A DNA stretch of 64,000 nt from an uncultured Collinsella sp. (lineage in GTDB: Bacteria > Actinomycetota > Coriobacteriia > Coriobacteriales > Coriobacteriaceae). How positions within the stretch are numbered: the first letter of the stretch is position 1; every line of letters begins with the position of its first letter. The notes beneath the pieces are model-generated. The model did no database searches. It worked only from the letters and a program-made list of their open reading frames with translations, and had not been told where the DNA came from. The stretch spans positions 1-64,000 of the forward strand of contig CAAGCF010000029.1 in the NCBI GenBank assembly GCA_900768265.1. Reading direction: 5' to 3'. This document shows, piece by piece, positions 1 through 7,723 of this stretch. A program made the position numbers and the translations under genes.

Positions 1-153
1 CAGGCGGCGGCGCATGTCGTCCTGCTTCTTCTCGTCGCGCGAGAAGATGCGGATCTCCGCCAGGTCGGTGTTCATGAAGTGCTTGAGCACGGTGTTGCCG
101 AACGAGCCGGTGCCGCCCGTGATCATGAGGGTCTTGTCTTTGAAGCTGCTCAT
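1..153 (-). CDS. Partial CapE-like nucleotide-sugar dehydratase (N-terminus only)
   Basis: The first 51 codons of a gene that continues beyond the window start. The translation opens MSSFKDKTLMITGGTGSFG, the Rossmann NAD(P)-binding glycine motif of extended short-chain dehydrogenases. From codon 4 it is almost identical at DNA level to the start of the next gene (2 mismatches in about 144 bp), so it is a recent tandem paralogue or a product of gene conversion. A Shine-Dalgarno (AAGAAAGG) lies just upstream of the ATG. It follows the complete CapE copy after a 110-nt gap, so it is probably the next gene of the same polysaccharide operon. The rest of the protein, and so its exact activity, cannot be seen. 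Confidence 0.8.
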   Translation of the reverse strand, partial: MSSFKDKTLMITGGTGSFGNTVLKHFMNTDLAEIRIFSRDEKKQDDMRRRL

Positions 154-263
154 AAGTTACCTTTCTTTTTTAGAAACTCTTAATTGGTTCAAATAAGCCA
201 TGGGCACGTATGTCCGAATTCAAATTCGAAACGGCGTGGCCCTTCAAGCCCGTTATGCGCACC

Positions 264-1322
264 CTACTGCACCGCCTCGTGCTCGCGGCCCTCGAGTGCC
301 AGCTGCACGTACTCGGCGGTCTTGATCTTGGCGATGGTGCCCTCCACGTCGAGCCTCTCGGTGTTGTGGGAGGTGTAGGACTCGTCTGCCTGGGTCTCCA
401 CCTCGCCGTCCACGACGAACTTGTCGTAGTTCAGGTCGCGCGAGTCGCAGGACACGCGGTAGTAGCCGCCCATGTCCTCGGCGCGCAGCCGCTCCTCGCG
501 GGTCATGAGGGTCTCGAAGAGCTTCTCGCCGTGGCGGGTGCCGATGACCTGGGTGCCCACGCGGCCGAAGACCTCCTGCACGGCCTCGGCGAGGTCGCCG
601 ATGGTGGAGGCAGGGGCCTTCTGGATGAACAGGTCGCCGGGGTTGGCGTGCTCGAAGGCGAACTGCACCAGGTCCACGGCCTCGTCCAGGTTCATGAGGA
701 AGCGGGTCATGTTGGGGTCGGTGACCGTGAGCGGCTCCCCTTTTCGGATGCGGTCGATGAACAGCGGGATGACCGAGCCGCGCGAGCACATGACGTTGCC
801 GTAGCGGGTGCAGCAGATGGTGGTGCGGCCGGCGCCGTTGCGGGCGTTGGCGTAGATGATGGACTCCATCATGGCCTTGGACTTGCCCATGGCGTTGATG
901 GGGTATGCGGCCTTGTCGGTGGACAGGCACACGACGCGGTCGACGCCCTCCTCGATCGCGGCGTGCAGGACGTTGTCCGTGCCGATGACGTTGGTGCGGA
1001 CGGCCTCCATGGGGAAGAACTCGCAGGAGGGCACCTGCTTGAGGGCGGCGGCGTGGAAGATGTAGTCCACGCCGTGCATGGCGTCGCGCACGCTCTGGGC
1101 GTTGCGGACGTCGCCGATGAAGAAGCGCACCTTGGAGGCGAGCTCGGGGGACTTCTCCTGCAGGCGGTGGCGCATGTCGTCCTGCTTCTTCTCGTCGCGC
1201 GAGAAGATGCGGATCTCCGCCAGGTCGGTGTTCATGAAGTGCTTGAGCACGGTGTTGCCGAACGAGCCGGTGCCGCCGGTGATCATGAGGGTCTTGTCTT
1301 TGAATGCGGAAGTGCCTGTCAT
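264..1322 (-). CDS. capE: CapE/FnlA-like UDP-GlcNAc 4,6-dehydratase (5-epimerase)
   Basis: Predicted cytoplasmic enzyme converting UDP-N-acetylglucosamine to a 4-keto-6-deoxy sugar, the first step towards UDP-L-FucNAc-type precursors for capsule. At 352 aa it has the family's usual length. Visible are the NAD(P) motif GGTGSFG at residues 16-22, the segment HAAALKQVPSCEFFP near residue 95, and MGKSK near residue 145, where Met replaces the usual catalytic Tyr of the YxxxK motif, as in CapE. C-terminal GTRHGEK and DSRDLNY segments also match the family. It lies 3 nt after the glycosyltransferase gene, so it is in the same operon. FlaA1/PseB-type dehydratases are related alternatives, but the motif set fits CapE/FnlA better. 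Confidence 0.85.
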   Translation of the reverse strand: MTGTSAFKDKTLMITGGTGSFGNTVLKHFMNTDLAEIRIFSRDEKKQDDMRHRLQEKSPELASKVRFFIGDVRNAQSVRDAMHGVDYIFHAAALKQVPSCEFFPMEAVRTNVIGTDNVLHAAIEEGVDRVVCLSTDKAAYPINAMGKSKAMMESIIYANARNGAGRTTICCTRYGNVMCSRGSVIPLFIDRIRKGEPLTVTDPNMTRFLMNLDEAVDLVQFAFEHANPGDLFIQKAPASTIGDLAEAVQEVFGRVGTQVIGTRHGEKLFETLMTREERLRAEDMGGYYRVSCDSRDLNYDKFVVDGEVETQADESYTSHNTERLDVEGTIAKIKTAEYVQLALEGREHEAVQ

Positions 1323-1325
1323 AAA

Positions 1326-2534
1326 TTAATCCTCCACTAGTTGAGTAAGTAATTTTTCGAGCTTGTCGAAGAACAGCTTCTTCGTGAAATAGCGTTCGTA
1401 ATAAGCTTTTGCGTTATAGCCAAGCTGCCCTGTGTCGGAAAGTCCAGCAAATTGCGAGGCAATTCGTGCAAGGCCTTCGGCATCTTCGATATCGCAGCAG
1501 AAACCGCATTTGGCCTCATCAATTACTCGTTTGGTTTCACCAGAAAGCGCTGCCAAAATCGGTTTTCCAGCGGCCATATAAGTTGTTACTTTTCGAGGAA
1601 GGGTGTACGTGGCCATGGGGCTGTCTTCAAAAGTGACAACCATTGCATCGGAGGCACCGTAATATTTGGGCATATCCTCAATTGGCTTGCGGCCGTGGAA
1701 TACAATGTTATCTAGGCCTAGTTCCGAAGCTCTCGATTTACATTGCTCCAAGCGCGACCCAGACCCAACAATATGAAAAACGAGGTTCTGATCTTTCTGA
1801 GTAATGCTGGCGGCTTCGACAATGGTTATAACGGACTGTGTTTGTCCCACATTACCGGCAAATGTTAAATTGACTTTCGATGAGTCATAGCCTTCGCAGG
1901 AGCACTTGGCGCAGTCAGAAAAAGCATCGTCAGCGTATTGGGGCAAGTATGACGAGGGCTCACGATTAATTCCAAGGCTGTTTGAAAAGTACTCGTCAAA
2001 CAAAGGCGAGGTAACAGCAATACGATCAGCTTTCCTATAAATCCTTTTTGAGACGGCCGCCATCCATTTGTAGGGCAACGAGTTCTCTGAAAAACCGCCA
2101 GCCGTAAGACTCACGGGCCACAAATCAAAGCAATACAACAGCATCTTTTTATGATGCTTGCGAGCGTAGACAAGACCGGGATCTACCTGCATAACGGGTG
2201 AAAACTGATATCCTAAGACAACATCGAATTCTTCATTAAGCTTTCGAGCAAGCCGATTTGCGTTATGCCAAAAAGAGATATAGTTCTTTACGCGATTGAG
2301 CGCACCGGTTTTTCTAGGTTGCAAGTTGGCGCGATAAATGGTCACGCCATTATGATGCTCAATCTGCTTATGTCCACTTTTATACTCTTCTGGAATGTCA
2401 GAGTTGGGCATTCCAGTATTCGGCAGACCGGTGATAACAGAGACGCTATGCCCTCTTTTAACAAGTTCCTCACATACATCAGAAGTGTTAAAGGGCTCCG
2501 GCCAATAGTGCTGGCAAACGACAAGTATCTTCAT
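1326..2534 (-). CDS. Glycosyltransferase family 4 (WbuB/CapM-like)
   Basis: A 402-aa GT-B fold glycosyltransferase, probably adding a sugar (possibly FucNAc, given the CapE neighbour) to the lipid-linked repeat unit at the inner face of the membrane. The N-terminus [16 protein letters not shown] and a C-terminal domain with FAGNVG, FHGRKP and PILAAL segments are typical of the WbuB group of GT4. The predicted nucleotide-sugar site region near residue 300 reads PRKVTTYMAAGKPI. The ATG overlaps the stop of the upstream sugar transferase gene (TAATG), indicating translational coupling. Codon use is clearly AT-richer than in the housekeeping genes, which is common for horizontally moved polysaccharide genes. 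The donor and acceptor sugars cannot be told from sequence. Confidence 0.8.
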   Translation of the reverse strand: MKILVVCQHYWPEPFNTSDVCEELVKRGHSVSVITGLPNTGMPNSDIPEEYKSGHKQIEHHNGVTIYRANLQPRKTGALNRVKNYISFWHNANRLARKLNEEFDVVLGYQFSPVMQVDPGLVYARKHHKKMLLYCFDLWPVSLTAGGFSENSLPYKWMAAVSKRIYRKADRIAVTSPLFDEYFSNSLGINREPSSYLPQYADDAFSDCAKCSCEGYDSSKVNLTFAGNVGQTQSVITIVEAASITQKDQNLVFHIVGSGSRLEQCKSRASELGLDNIVFHGRKPIEDMPKYYGASDAMVVTFEDSPMATYTLPRKVTTYMAAGKPILAALSGETKRVIDEAKCGFCCDIEDAEGLARIASQFAGLSDTGQLGYNAKAYYERYFTKKLFFDKLEKLLTQLVED

Positions 2535-3292
2535 TAGCGCGCGCCGTCGCCAGTGCTCACAACGCCAAGCGTTTTGAGCATAATCACTACGTCCATCTTG
2601 ATGTTTCTTGTTTTGATGTACTGGAGGTCAAACATGACCTTCTCACTGGGAAGTAGATCGTAGCCACCTGTAACCTGGGCAAGGCCAGAAATGCCCGGAC
2701 GCACCATGGTGCGGTAATGCCAGCCATGAATACGCTTCTCGAACTCTTCGCAAAACGCGGGACGCTCGGGGCGGGGGCCGATTAGGCTCATATCGCCCTT
2801 AAAGACATTCCAGAACTGTGGAATCTCGTCCAGGCGCGTCTTGCGCATAACCTTGCCGAAAGGCGTGACACGCGGATCTTCGTCCTGCGCCCACTGAGCG
2901 CCTCGAGACTCCGCATCGGTATACATGCTGCGGAATTTATAGATGCTAAAAACCTTGCCGTCTTTACCAACACGACGCTGGGCGTAAATAACGGGGCCCT
3001 CGGATTCAGTTTTAATCTTGACCGCAATGACTGCCATGGGTATGGCGAGAACAATTAAGGCACAACCGCAGGAAACAACGTCAAAGGATCGTTTAATAAA
3101 GCGATAGAACAACCCGCCATTAACGACAGGCTTATCCAATTCAACAATGTCATTACCGGGTAGTAGCTTCTCCAGCACATCCGCCGGAATACCGTTCTCG
3201 GTTAACTTCGGTTCGTGTTTTCCCACATTATGGAGCTTGGCAGCCTCGCGCCTGCTCTCACACGTTACAGCAGCAGTTGCTGAATCCCCCAT
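2534..3292 (-). CDS. Undecaprenyl-phosphate sugar phosphotransferase (initiating sugar transferase)
   Basis: Transfers a sugar-1-phosphate to undecaprenyl phosphate, starting synthesis of each polysaccharide repeat unit. It has the small bacterial sugar transferase core: one hydrophobic segment ([18 protein letters not shown]), then the membrane-associated catalytic domain with [20 protein letters not shown] and [10 protein letters not shown]. The DE pair and GPRP motif are the hallmark catalytic residues. It lacks the extra N-terminal membrane helices of the long WbaP/WcaJ type and instead has about 70 hydrophilic residues. The start is uncertain: ATG at 3292 is used here, but GTG 3307 behind AAGGA, or TTG 3319, are possible. 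Its stop overlaps the glycosyltransferase start. Confidence 0.85.
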   Translation of the reverse strand: MGDSATAAVTCESRREAAKLHNVGKHEPKLTENGIPADVLEKLLPGNDIVELDKPVVNGGLFYRFIKRSFDVVSCGCALIVLAIPMAVIAVKIKTESEGPVIYAQRRVGKDGKVFSIYKFRSMYTDAESRGAQWAQDEDPRVTPFGKVMRKTRLDEIPQFWNVFKGDMSLIGPRPERPAFCEEFEKRIHGWHYRTMVRPGISGLAQVTGGYDLLPSEKVMFDLQYIKTRNIKMDVVIMLKTLGVVSTGDGAR

Positions 3293-3374
3293 TTGATTAT
3301 CTTCCACTATTTCCTTCAAAACTACGTCCCCGCCCCCGGGGATCCTCCCTGTCCCGTTAAAGCGTCACCTGTAC

Positions 3375-3920
3375 TTAGGCGATCGCCTTTTTAAGGTTTC
3401 GCATTGCGCGCTGCTCGGCTGAAAGCACCGCAAGGCCAACGCGGGTAGCTACGCGTCGACCGCATAAGTCGAGCTCCAAATAAGCAGTGCTCTTACGTCT
3501 ATTAATGGTTTTGATAAGGCCTTCGTGGCCCAGCAGCGGACCTGCCGTTACTACGACCTGATCGCCGTCCTTTAAGGCCTCGCTCATGGGCACTACGCGG
3601 TCTCCCTTATGCGTAAAACTGCCAATGAGCTGGGTCTCTTCTTTTGCCAGCGGCACAAACTGACCGTCCTGGGATAGCACCCGGGCAAAGTCGTCCATGC
3701 GCAGCAGATACTGTTGCACGGTGCGGGGATCCGCCGTATCGCAGATAAGATAACCGGGAAAGAGCGGCTTGGTCGTGTTAACCCATTCGCCGTGAACCTT
3801 GATCTCGGTTTGAAATTTGGGATAAAAGAGCTCCTGCATGGCGCCAGCCGGTACCATGCGCTCGATGCGCTCGCGCATTACGTCTTCGCGACCGTTAATG
3901 ACCTGAATCACATACCACAC
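3375..3920 (-). CDS. loaP: LoaP-type NusG paralogue (processive antiterminator)
   Basis: Specialised NusG paralogue that probably rides on RNA polymerase and prevents early termination in the long polysaccharide operon it heads. The N-terminal NGN domain starts WYVIQVINGRED and carries LFPGYLICD; the C-terminal KOW region reads GDQVVVTAGPLLGHEGLIKTI. At about 181 aa it is in the LoaP/UpxY/RfaH size range. GTG 3920 is taken as start because AAGGGGG (3935-3929) lies 8 nt before it and the conserved WYV motif then begins at residue 2; the in-frame GTG codons at 3929 and 3926 lie on or against that ribosome site. It sits 82 nt before the sugar transferase gene and behind a strongly folded leader, the arrangement expected for an operon-specific antiterminator. 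Substitution for general NusG is unlikely. Confidence 0.85.
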   Translation of the reverse strand: MWYVIQVINGREDVMRERIERMVPAGAMQELFYPKFQTEIKVHGEWVNTTKPLFPGYLICDTADPRTVQQYLLRMDDFARVLSQDGQFVPLAKEETQLIGSFTHKGDRVVPMSEALKDGDQVVVTAGPLLGHEGLIKTINRRKSTAYLELDLCGRRVATRVGLAVLSAEQRAMRNLKKAIA

Positions 3921-3950
3921 GAGCACCACCCCCTTACTGTCTTACGTGTG

Positions 3951-4178
3951 GCTCACGGGGTTTGGGTATGGCTTCGCCAGGGCGCTTGTGCGCGAAGGCG
4001 CTCCATATTCAAACCCTGAGCCCAGTTAGACAAGCACGTGGCTCTGCCCCACCGTGAACGGTATGTGTGAACGCAGCCGCTAGGGACACGGACGTGTATC
4101 GCAAAAAGACCGCGTCCCCAGCTGACTGCGTGCAGCCCAGTCAAGCGGGTACAAAACTGGACCGCACGCAAACAGCTG
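3951..4178 (-). promoter_or_regulatory. Structured 5' leader of the loaP operon (three hairpins)
   Basis: Three strong stem-loops lie in tandem in the untranslated leader, all on the side facing loaP. Hairpin 1 (3951-4021) has outer arms GCTCA/TGAGC, then a long stem pairing 3958-3971 with 4003-4016 and an inner CTTCGC/GCGAAG stem. Hairpin 2 pairs 4083-4091 with 4110-4118. Hairpin 3 (4119-4178) pairs CAGCTG with CAGCTG, TGCGTGC with GCACGCA and CCAGT with ACTGG. LoaP proteins are known to recognise an RNA hairpin in the leader of their target operons, so one of these is a candidate binding site; that assignment is inference. The nearest -10-like hexamer upstream is TAGGAT at 4391-4386, with no good -35. 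Confidence 0.55.
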
Positions 4179-4810
4179 TAGGACTGCTGCGATTTATCAT
4201 GAAATGTCGAATCGAATGAAAAACTGCACATAGACAAGAACAAAGTCATTCGATGCGATATGCACGACGACGCTATTGGAGCTCGTGGTTTTTCTGGCAC
4301 CGCCGTTACGGCCGGATGCCGATCGACCCTGTGCTTTGCGGCTTGCTGGAGCCGTGAGCACAGTTGAACCCATGTAACGTTAGCTATCCTAGCACAGCAG
4401 GTGGCCCATACGTTTTGGGGCGTGTTGAGCAACATATTGTTTATTTGCCGTGGTTATGGGGGATATCGCGCTGCCTTGCACGCATTGCCGCAGGTTTATG
4501 GGGGTGTGTGGGCTGACGATCACTGCCCGAGTTGTATTGCTGGCGGCGTGAATTGCTCAAACTATTATGCTTGGCTAACAAACTTTGTACAAAACCGGGA
4601 AGGTAATTGCGCAACTTTTTGCGGGTGTTGGCGTGGGCGTCGCATTGCGAAGATGCTCATTGCACAATAGACACGCCTGTCTACAGAGTCAATGCATTTT
4701 GAGGCAGATTGTTGGGCAACTTTTGGGATGCAGCTAGATGTGGGCGTAAGGTTTATCGGGCGAGGTTGACGATTCCGTCTCCCAGTACGAGGCTCTCGGA
4801 AAATAGAGGG
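4179..4810. other. Intergenic region without a convincing gene
   Basis: Between the loaP leader and the LexA-box promoter I see no ORF with a good ribosome site, known motif or plausible composition. Open frames of 60-160 codons occur on both strands, but their translations are rich in Cys, Trp, His and Arg and lack domain features. A TAGGAT -10-like hexamer on the minus strand at 4391-4386 could start the loaP transcript. The region is AT-richer than the flanking housekeeping DNA and may be the edge of an acquired segment. Confidence 0.5.
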
Positions 4811-4814
4811 GAAT

Positions 4815-4848
4815 AGATATAGAACATGCGTTCTATATCTGATAAAAT
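4815..4848 (+). promoter_or_regulatory. Candidate LexA (SOS) box with promoter
   Basis: A near-perfect inverted repeat with 11-bp arms spans 4815-4840. Its centre is GAAC-ATGC-GTTC (4822-4833), the GAAC-N4-GTTC core of LexA boxes in Gram-positive bacteria. A -10 hexamer TAAAAT follows at 4843-4848; the -35 position (4820-4825) falls inside the box, so a bound repressor would block RNA polymerase. The promoter points at the 19-codon ORF at 4895 and the RhuM-Fic gene. That LexA binds here is inference from the motif. Confidence 0.6.
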
Positions 4849-4894
4849 AGGGCCAAAGGTATACGGGCAACGTGAGCCGGTACGGAGGCCCCCA

Positions 4895-4954
4895 ATGGTA
4901 CGTATCGGCGAGATGGATGCTTTATTCACAGAGACCGTCACTCAGAGCCCTTAG
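4895..4954 (+). CDS. 19-codon ORF behind the LexA-box promoter (leader peptide or gene remnant)
   Basis: Encodes MVRIGEMDALFTETVTQSP. A good ribosome site (GGAGG, 4884-4888) lies 6 nt before the ATG, about 45 nt after the LexA-box -10. It is in the same frame as the downstream RhuM-Fic gene but ends at a TAG. After the stop, the next frame stays open to about 5080 and gives protein-like sequence (YAPLLAGTHKVRQTIEYRIG and on), so this may be the 5' piece of a gene broken by a frameshift rather than a true micropeptide. I do not recognise the family. Confidence 0.35.
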   Translation: MVRIGEMDALFTETVTQSP

Positions 4955-5056
4955 GCAGGTACGCGCCCCTGCTGGCCGGCACCCATAAAGTTCGGCAGAC
5001 AATCGAGTATCGAATTGGACATGCATGTGCCCAATGGATTGATGTGGAGCGCGAAA

Positions 5057-5992
5057 ATGAATGGAAATCAGATTGTTCTATTTGAATCCAACGACCGAGA
5101 GGTCACGATTCCTGTTGTGATTGACAAAGGAAGCGAAACTGTATGGCTGACCCGAAATGAGATGGCAGCGCTGTTTGATAGGGATGTCAAAACAATCGGC
5201 AAGCATATCAACAACGCTTTAAAAGAGGAATTAAGCGACGATGATTCAGTTGTCGCAAAATTTGCGACAACTGCTGCTGACGGCAAAAGATATCAAACTG
5301 ATCATTACAGCTTAGACATGATATTGTCCATTGGATACCGCGTTAAATCTCAACGCGGTGTTGAATTCCGTCGCTGGGCAACCAATGTGCTCAACAAGTT
5401 TATTATTCAAGGACACGTTGAAAACGAACGTAGACTCGAGCAACTTGGGACAGTCGCTCAGATTATCGAACGTCTACCCGAGGACCTCGGCTCTCGTGAG
5501 ATACTCGATATCGTTGAGAGCTATATAGATGTCTTTAAACTGCTCGATGAGTACGATCGTGAATCCATTGATCGGCCCAAGGGACAAACTGGGGTATACA
5601 CACTCGAATACGAGCTCTGTATGAGATTAATAGCCCAAATGCGCAGCCGATTTACGAGCGACCTGTTTGGCGTAGAAAAAGATGAGTCCTTCCGCAGCAG
5701 TATCTCGGTAATCAACCAGTCGTTTGGTGGCCAAGACCTTTATCGATCCGTACAGGAAAAAGCAGCAAATCTGTTGTACCTCATCATCAAGAACCATTCA
5801 TTTCTCGATGGAAACAAGCGAATCGGATGCAGCCTCTTTCTCTACTATCTAGATCGCAACGGACTGCTTTTTCGCGGCTTAGACAAACGAATCGCAGACA
5901 GCACGCTTGTTGCTGTCGCGCTCATGATTGCTGAGTCAAGACCTGAAGAAAAAGAGTCCATGGTCTCGCTGGTTATGAATTTTTTGGAGTAG
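5057..5992 (+). CDS. RhuM-Fic/Doc fusion protein
   Basis: A 311-aa protein with two domains. Residues about 15-115 match the RhuM (virulence-associated) family: VWLTRNEMAALF followed by a helix-turn-helix-like stretch, then SIGYRVKSQRGVEFRRWA. Residues about 170-300 form a Fic/Doc domain with the active-site loop HSFLDGNKRIG near residue 252. Fic domains transfer AMP or phosphate onto proteins; this loop has the Doc-like NKR form and lacks the second Arg of GNxRxxR, so classical AMPylation is not assured. ATG 5057 is chosen because GGAG (5046-5049) precedes it at good spacing; an in-frame TTG at 5015 has no ribosome site. No separate antitoxin gene is visible. The upstream LexA box suggests SOS induction. 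Composition is AT-richer than the neighbours, suggesting transfer. Confidence 0.8.
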   Translation: MNGNQIVLFESNDREVTIPVVIDKGSETVWLTRNEMAALFDRDVKTIGKHINNALKEELSDDDSVVAKFATTAADGKRYQTDHYSLDMILSIGYRVKSQRGVEFRRWATNVLNKFIIQGHVENERRLEQLGTVAQIIERLPEDLGSREILDIVESYIDVFKLLDEYDRESIDRPKGQTGVYTLEYELCMRLIAQMRSRFTSDLFGVEKDESFRSSISVINQSFGGQDLYRSVQEKAANLLYLIIKNHSFLDGNKRIGCSLFLYYLDRNGLLFRGLDKRIADSTLVAVALMIAESRPEEKESMVSLVMNFLE

Positions 5993-6054
5993 ATGAAGAG
6001 GCTGGCGCACAACCTCGTATTTAGGGACAGGTTTCAATCTGGCGACTTTGGAAC

Positions 6055-6087
6055 ATCCCCATTTGGAGTCTCTCCCCAAATGGGGAT
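6055..6087. repeat. Short perfect inverted repeat downstream of the RhuM-Fic gene
   Basis: ATCCCCATTTGG (6055-6066) and CCAAATGGGGAT (6076-6087) form a 12-bp stem with a 9-nt loop, 62 nt after the stop of the Fic gene. No T-run follows on either strand, so it is not a standard terminator, though it may protect the mRNA end. Confidence 0.6.
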
Positions 6088-6100
6088 CAAAAGATATCGC

Positions 6101-6130
6101 AAATAAAAAAGGCCACTCAATCGAGTGGCC
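6101..6130 (-). terminator. Terminator of tRNA-Ala
   Basis: GGCCACTC-GATT-GAGTGGCC stem (6111-6130) followed on the minus strand by TTTTTTATTT, 12 nt beyond the tRNA 3' end. Confidence 0.9.
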
Positions 6131-6142
6131 TTACATTCACGA

Positions 6143-6218
6143 TGGTGGAGACGAGGGGGATCGAACCCCTGACCTCTTGACTGCCAGTCAAGCGCTCTCC
6201 CAGCTGAGCTACGCCCCC
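6143..6218 (-). tRNA. tRNA-Ala (GGC)
   Basis: A complete 76-nt cloverleaf with encoded CCA. The acceptor is GGGGGCG/CGTCTCC, and the anticodon stem-loop CTTGA-CTGGCAG-TCAAG gives anticodon GGC. The TGC-arm equivalent GGGGTTCGATCCCC is intact. It has its own promoter and terminator. Confidence 0.95.
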
Positions 6219-6231
6219 GTGACGAGGTAGT

Positions 6232-6260
6232 ACTATAGGGGAAGATCTTCGGGGATGCAA
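6232..6260 (-). promoter_or_regulatory. Promoter of tRNA-Ala
   Basis: On the minus strand, -35 TTGCAT (6260-6255), a 17-nt spacer and -10 TATAGT (6237-6232), ending 13 nt before the tRNA 5' end. Confidence 0.8.
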
Positions 6261-6360
6261 GGACTTTTTTTGGGTAGTTGCCCTGCCTTACGGGTTTTCC
6301 TGGGACGGGGCCAAAACTTACTTGCTCACCGTCCCGATAAAACCCTCACGCGGCGATACT

Positions 6361-7002
6361 TCACTTGTAGAGGTAGGCGATCGCGACGCCTTGGTGGACT
6401 TGGATCTTGGCCGTTTTCCTTACGACATTAGAGATACCGGTGTCGGCTAACAGGCCTAGGGGGCTGTGGTCTAGCTCCCATTCTAGGCCGCGTTCGCTTA
6501 CCTTGGTGTTGGGGGCTATGGCGATGATGGAGAAGGTTTTGCCCTCGGCGCCCTCAATGGTCCAGGTCTCGTCCTGGTGCAGGATTCTGGCCGTCACTTC
6601 GTCTTCTTCGATCCAGACGGGGGCGTCCGCATAGCCTGCCAGTAGCCCTAACACAGACAGGGCCATGTCGGGCCGGCCGCCGGTGGCGCAGGTTGCTACC
6701 ACTTCGGCACCCGGCCAGCGGCGACGAACGGAATCGAGCGCCAGAGCCAGGTCGGTATAGTCCTTGTAGGGGTTGTGGCGCTCTACCTCAAACGCCACGG
6801 CGGCATCGACCAACGCGCGGCCGGCGTCGCTTACCGTATCGGCGTCGCCCACGTAGACGTCGCAGCTCAGGCCAGCGCCTAACAGAGCGTCCAGGCCGCG
6901 GTCCACAGCGATAACGTGGTCGCACCCCCCTGCCAGCTGGCGAAGCAGATCCGCACTCGTCACCACCGGCGAGCCGCAAATCACTAATACTTTGCAAGCC
7001 AC
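6361..7002 (-). CDS. thiN: Thiamine pyrophosphokinase
   Basis: Transfers pyrophosphate from ATP to thiamine, giving thiamine diphosphate, in the cytoplasm. The 213-aa protein has the family's landmarks: VDRGLDAL (about 33), VGDADTV (about 51), NPYKDYTDLALAL (about 77, nucleotide/metal site) and the C-terminal beta domain with LEWELDHSPLGLL and SNVV. Translation is predicted from a GTG at 7002 with a GAGGG close in front. It starts 9 nt after the HAD phosphatase gene, so the two are probably cotranscribed. No TPP riboswitch is visible upstream. Confidence 0.9.
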   Translation of the reverse strand: MACKVLVICGSPVVTSADLLRQLAGGCDHVIAVDRGLDALLGAGLSCDVYVGDADTVSDAGRALVDAAVAFEVERHNPYKDYTDLALALDSVRRRWPGAEVVATCATGGRPDMALSVLGLLAGYADAPVWIEEDEVTARILHQDETWTIEGAEGKTFSIIAIAPNTKVSERGLEWELDHSPLGLLADTGISNVVRKTAKIQVHQGVAIAYLYK

Positions 7003-7011
7003 GGCCCTCGC

Positions 7012-7701
7012 CTAACCCTCAAACTCAAGAACGTGGGCCAGGTCAAGGTCCTCATAGCTGTCGATAAAGATGTCGCAGTTGGTACGCACCTCGTCGCGCT
7101 CCATACGGCCGTGCGGGTCATAGATGCCCACGCGCTTAAAGCCTGCAGTGCCAGAGCTCTTAAGTCCAAAGACGGCGTCCTCAAACACCCACGCGCGCTC
7201 AAACTTGTGCCCGTGGCGCTCTTCCAGGCGACGCAACGCCAGCTCGTACACGTCGGGGAACTGCTTGGAGCGCCCCACCTCGCCCGTCGTGGTAATAAAC
7301 TCCATATAGCGATCAAGGCCAGCACCCGCAAGGGCGGACTGCACCAGTTTGGCCGGCGTAGACGTGGCAACGCACATGGCAATACCGGCCTCCTTCGCCT
7401 GCTCCAGAAACGCCAGGAGCCCCTCGCGCGGCGGCACCTTGGAGTACCCCTCCATCAAAATCTCGCTCAGCTCGCGGCAGAGCTCCTCGCCATTCGCGCC
7501 AATGCCCCACGTGTCGTGGTAGGCCTGGCACTCGTCCTCGAGCGAAAGATGCTCAAACTGAGCAAAATCGTCGACCGTTACATCAATGCCATGACGGCGC
7601 AATAACTCGACCTGTGCATGGCCCCAGACGGGGGAACTATTAACCAGTGTTCCGTCGCAATCGAAAATAAAAGCAACACTTGGAGTAGCGATGTGGTTCA
7701 T
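7012..7701 (-). CDS. HAD-superfamily phosphatase (beta-phosphoglucomutase/GPH-like)
   Basis: A 229-aa HAD hydrolase of the subfamily with a helical cap. Motif I FDCDGTLVNS near residue 13 carries the nucleophile Asp and acid/base Asp. Motif II is CVATSTPAK, the Lys of motif III is in GRSKQFPDVY, and motif IV is VFEDAVFGLKS. ATG 7701 is preferred to an in-frame start 21 nt upstream because GAAAGG lies 7 nt before it. The substrate is unknown; small sugar phosphates or phosphoglycolate are usual for this group. Its promoter region is shared, divergently, with glgB and contains sugar-type operator half-sites, which hints at a carbohydrate role. Confidence 0.85.
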   Translation of the reverse strand: MNHIATPSVAFIFDCDGTLVNSSPVWGHAQVELLRRHGIDVTVDDFAQFEHLSLEDECQAYHDTWGIGANGEELCRELSEILMEGYSKVPPREGLLAFLEQAKEAGIAMCVATSTPAKLVQSALAGAGLDRYMEFITTTGEVGRSKQFPDVYELALRRLEERHGHKFERAWVFEDAVFGLKSSGTAGFKRVGIYDPHGRMERDEVRTNCDIFIDSYEDLDLAHVLEFEG

Positions 7702-7723
7702 AAACGAGCCTTTCGATGTCAAA

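Noticed and set aside
210..1340. 376-codon plus-strand frame over capE
   Set aside because: Mirror of the capE gene; composition is Val/His/Gly-rich without motifs, and it lacks a ribosome site.
3953..4435. 160-codon minus-strand frame upstream of loaP
   Set aside because: It covers the hairpins of the leader, has no ribosome site and reads as Arg/Cys/His-rich random sequence. The region is better explained as an untranslated leader.
4401..4670. 89-codon plus-strand frame in the gap before the LexA box
   Set aside because: Cys/Trp-rich translation, no ribosome site and no recognisable family.
6302..6335. GGGACGG/CCGTCCC stem after thiN as a terminator
   Set aside because: Long loop and no T-run on either strand; too weak to report as a terminator.
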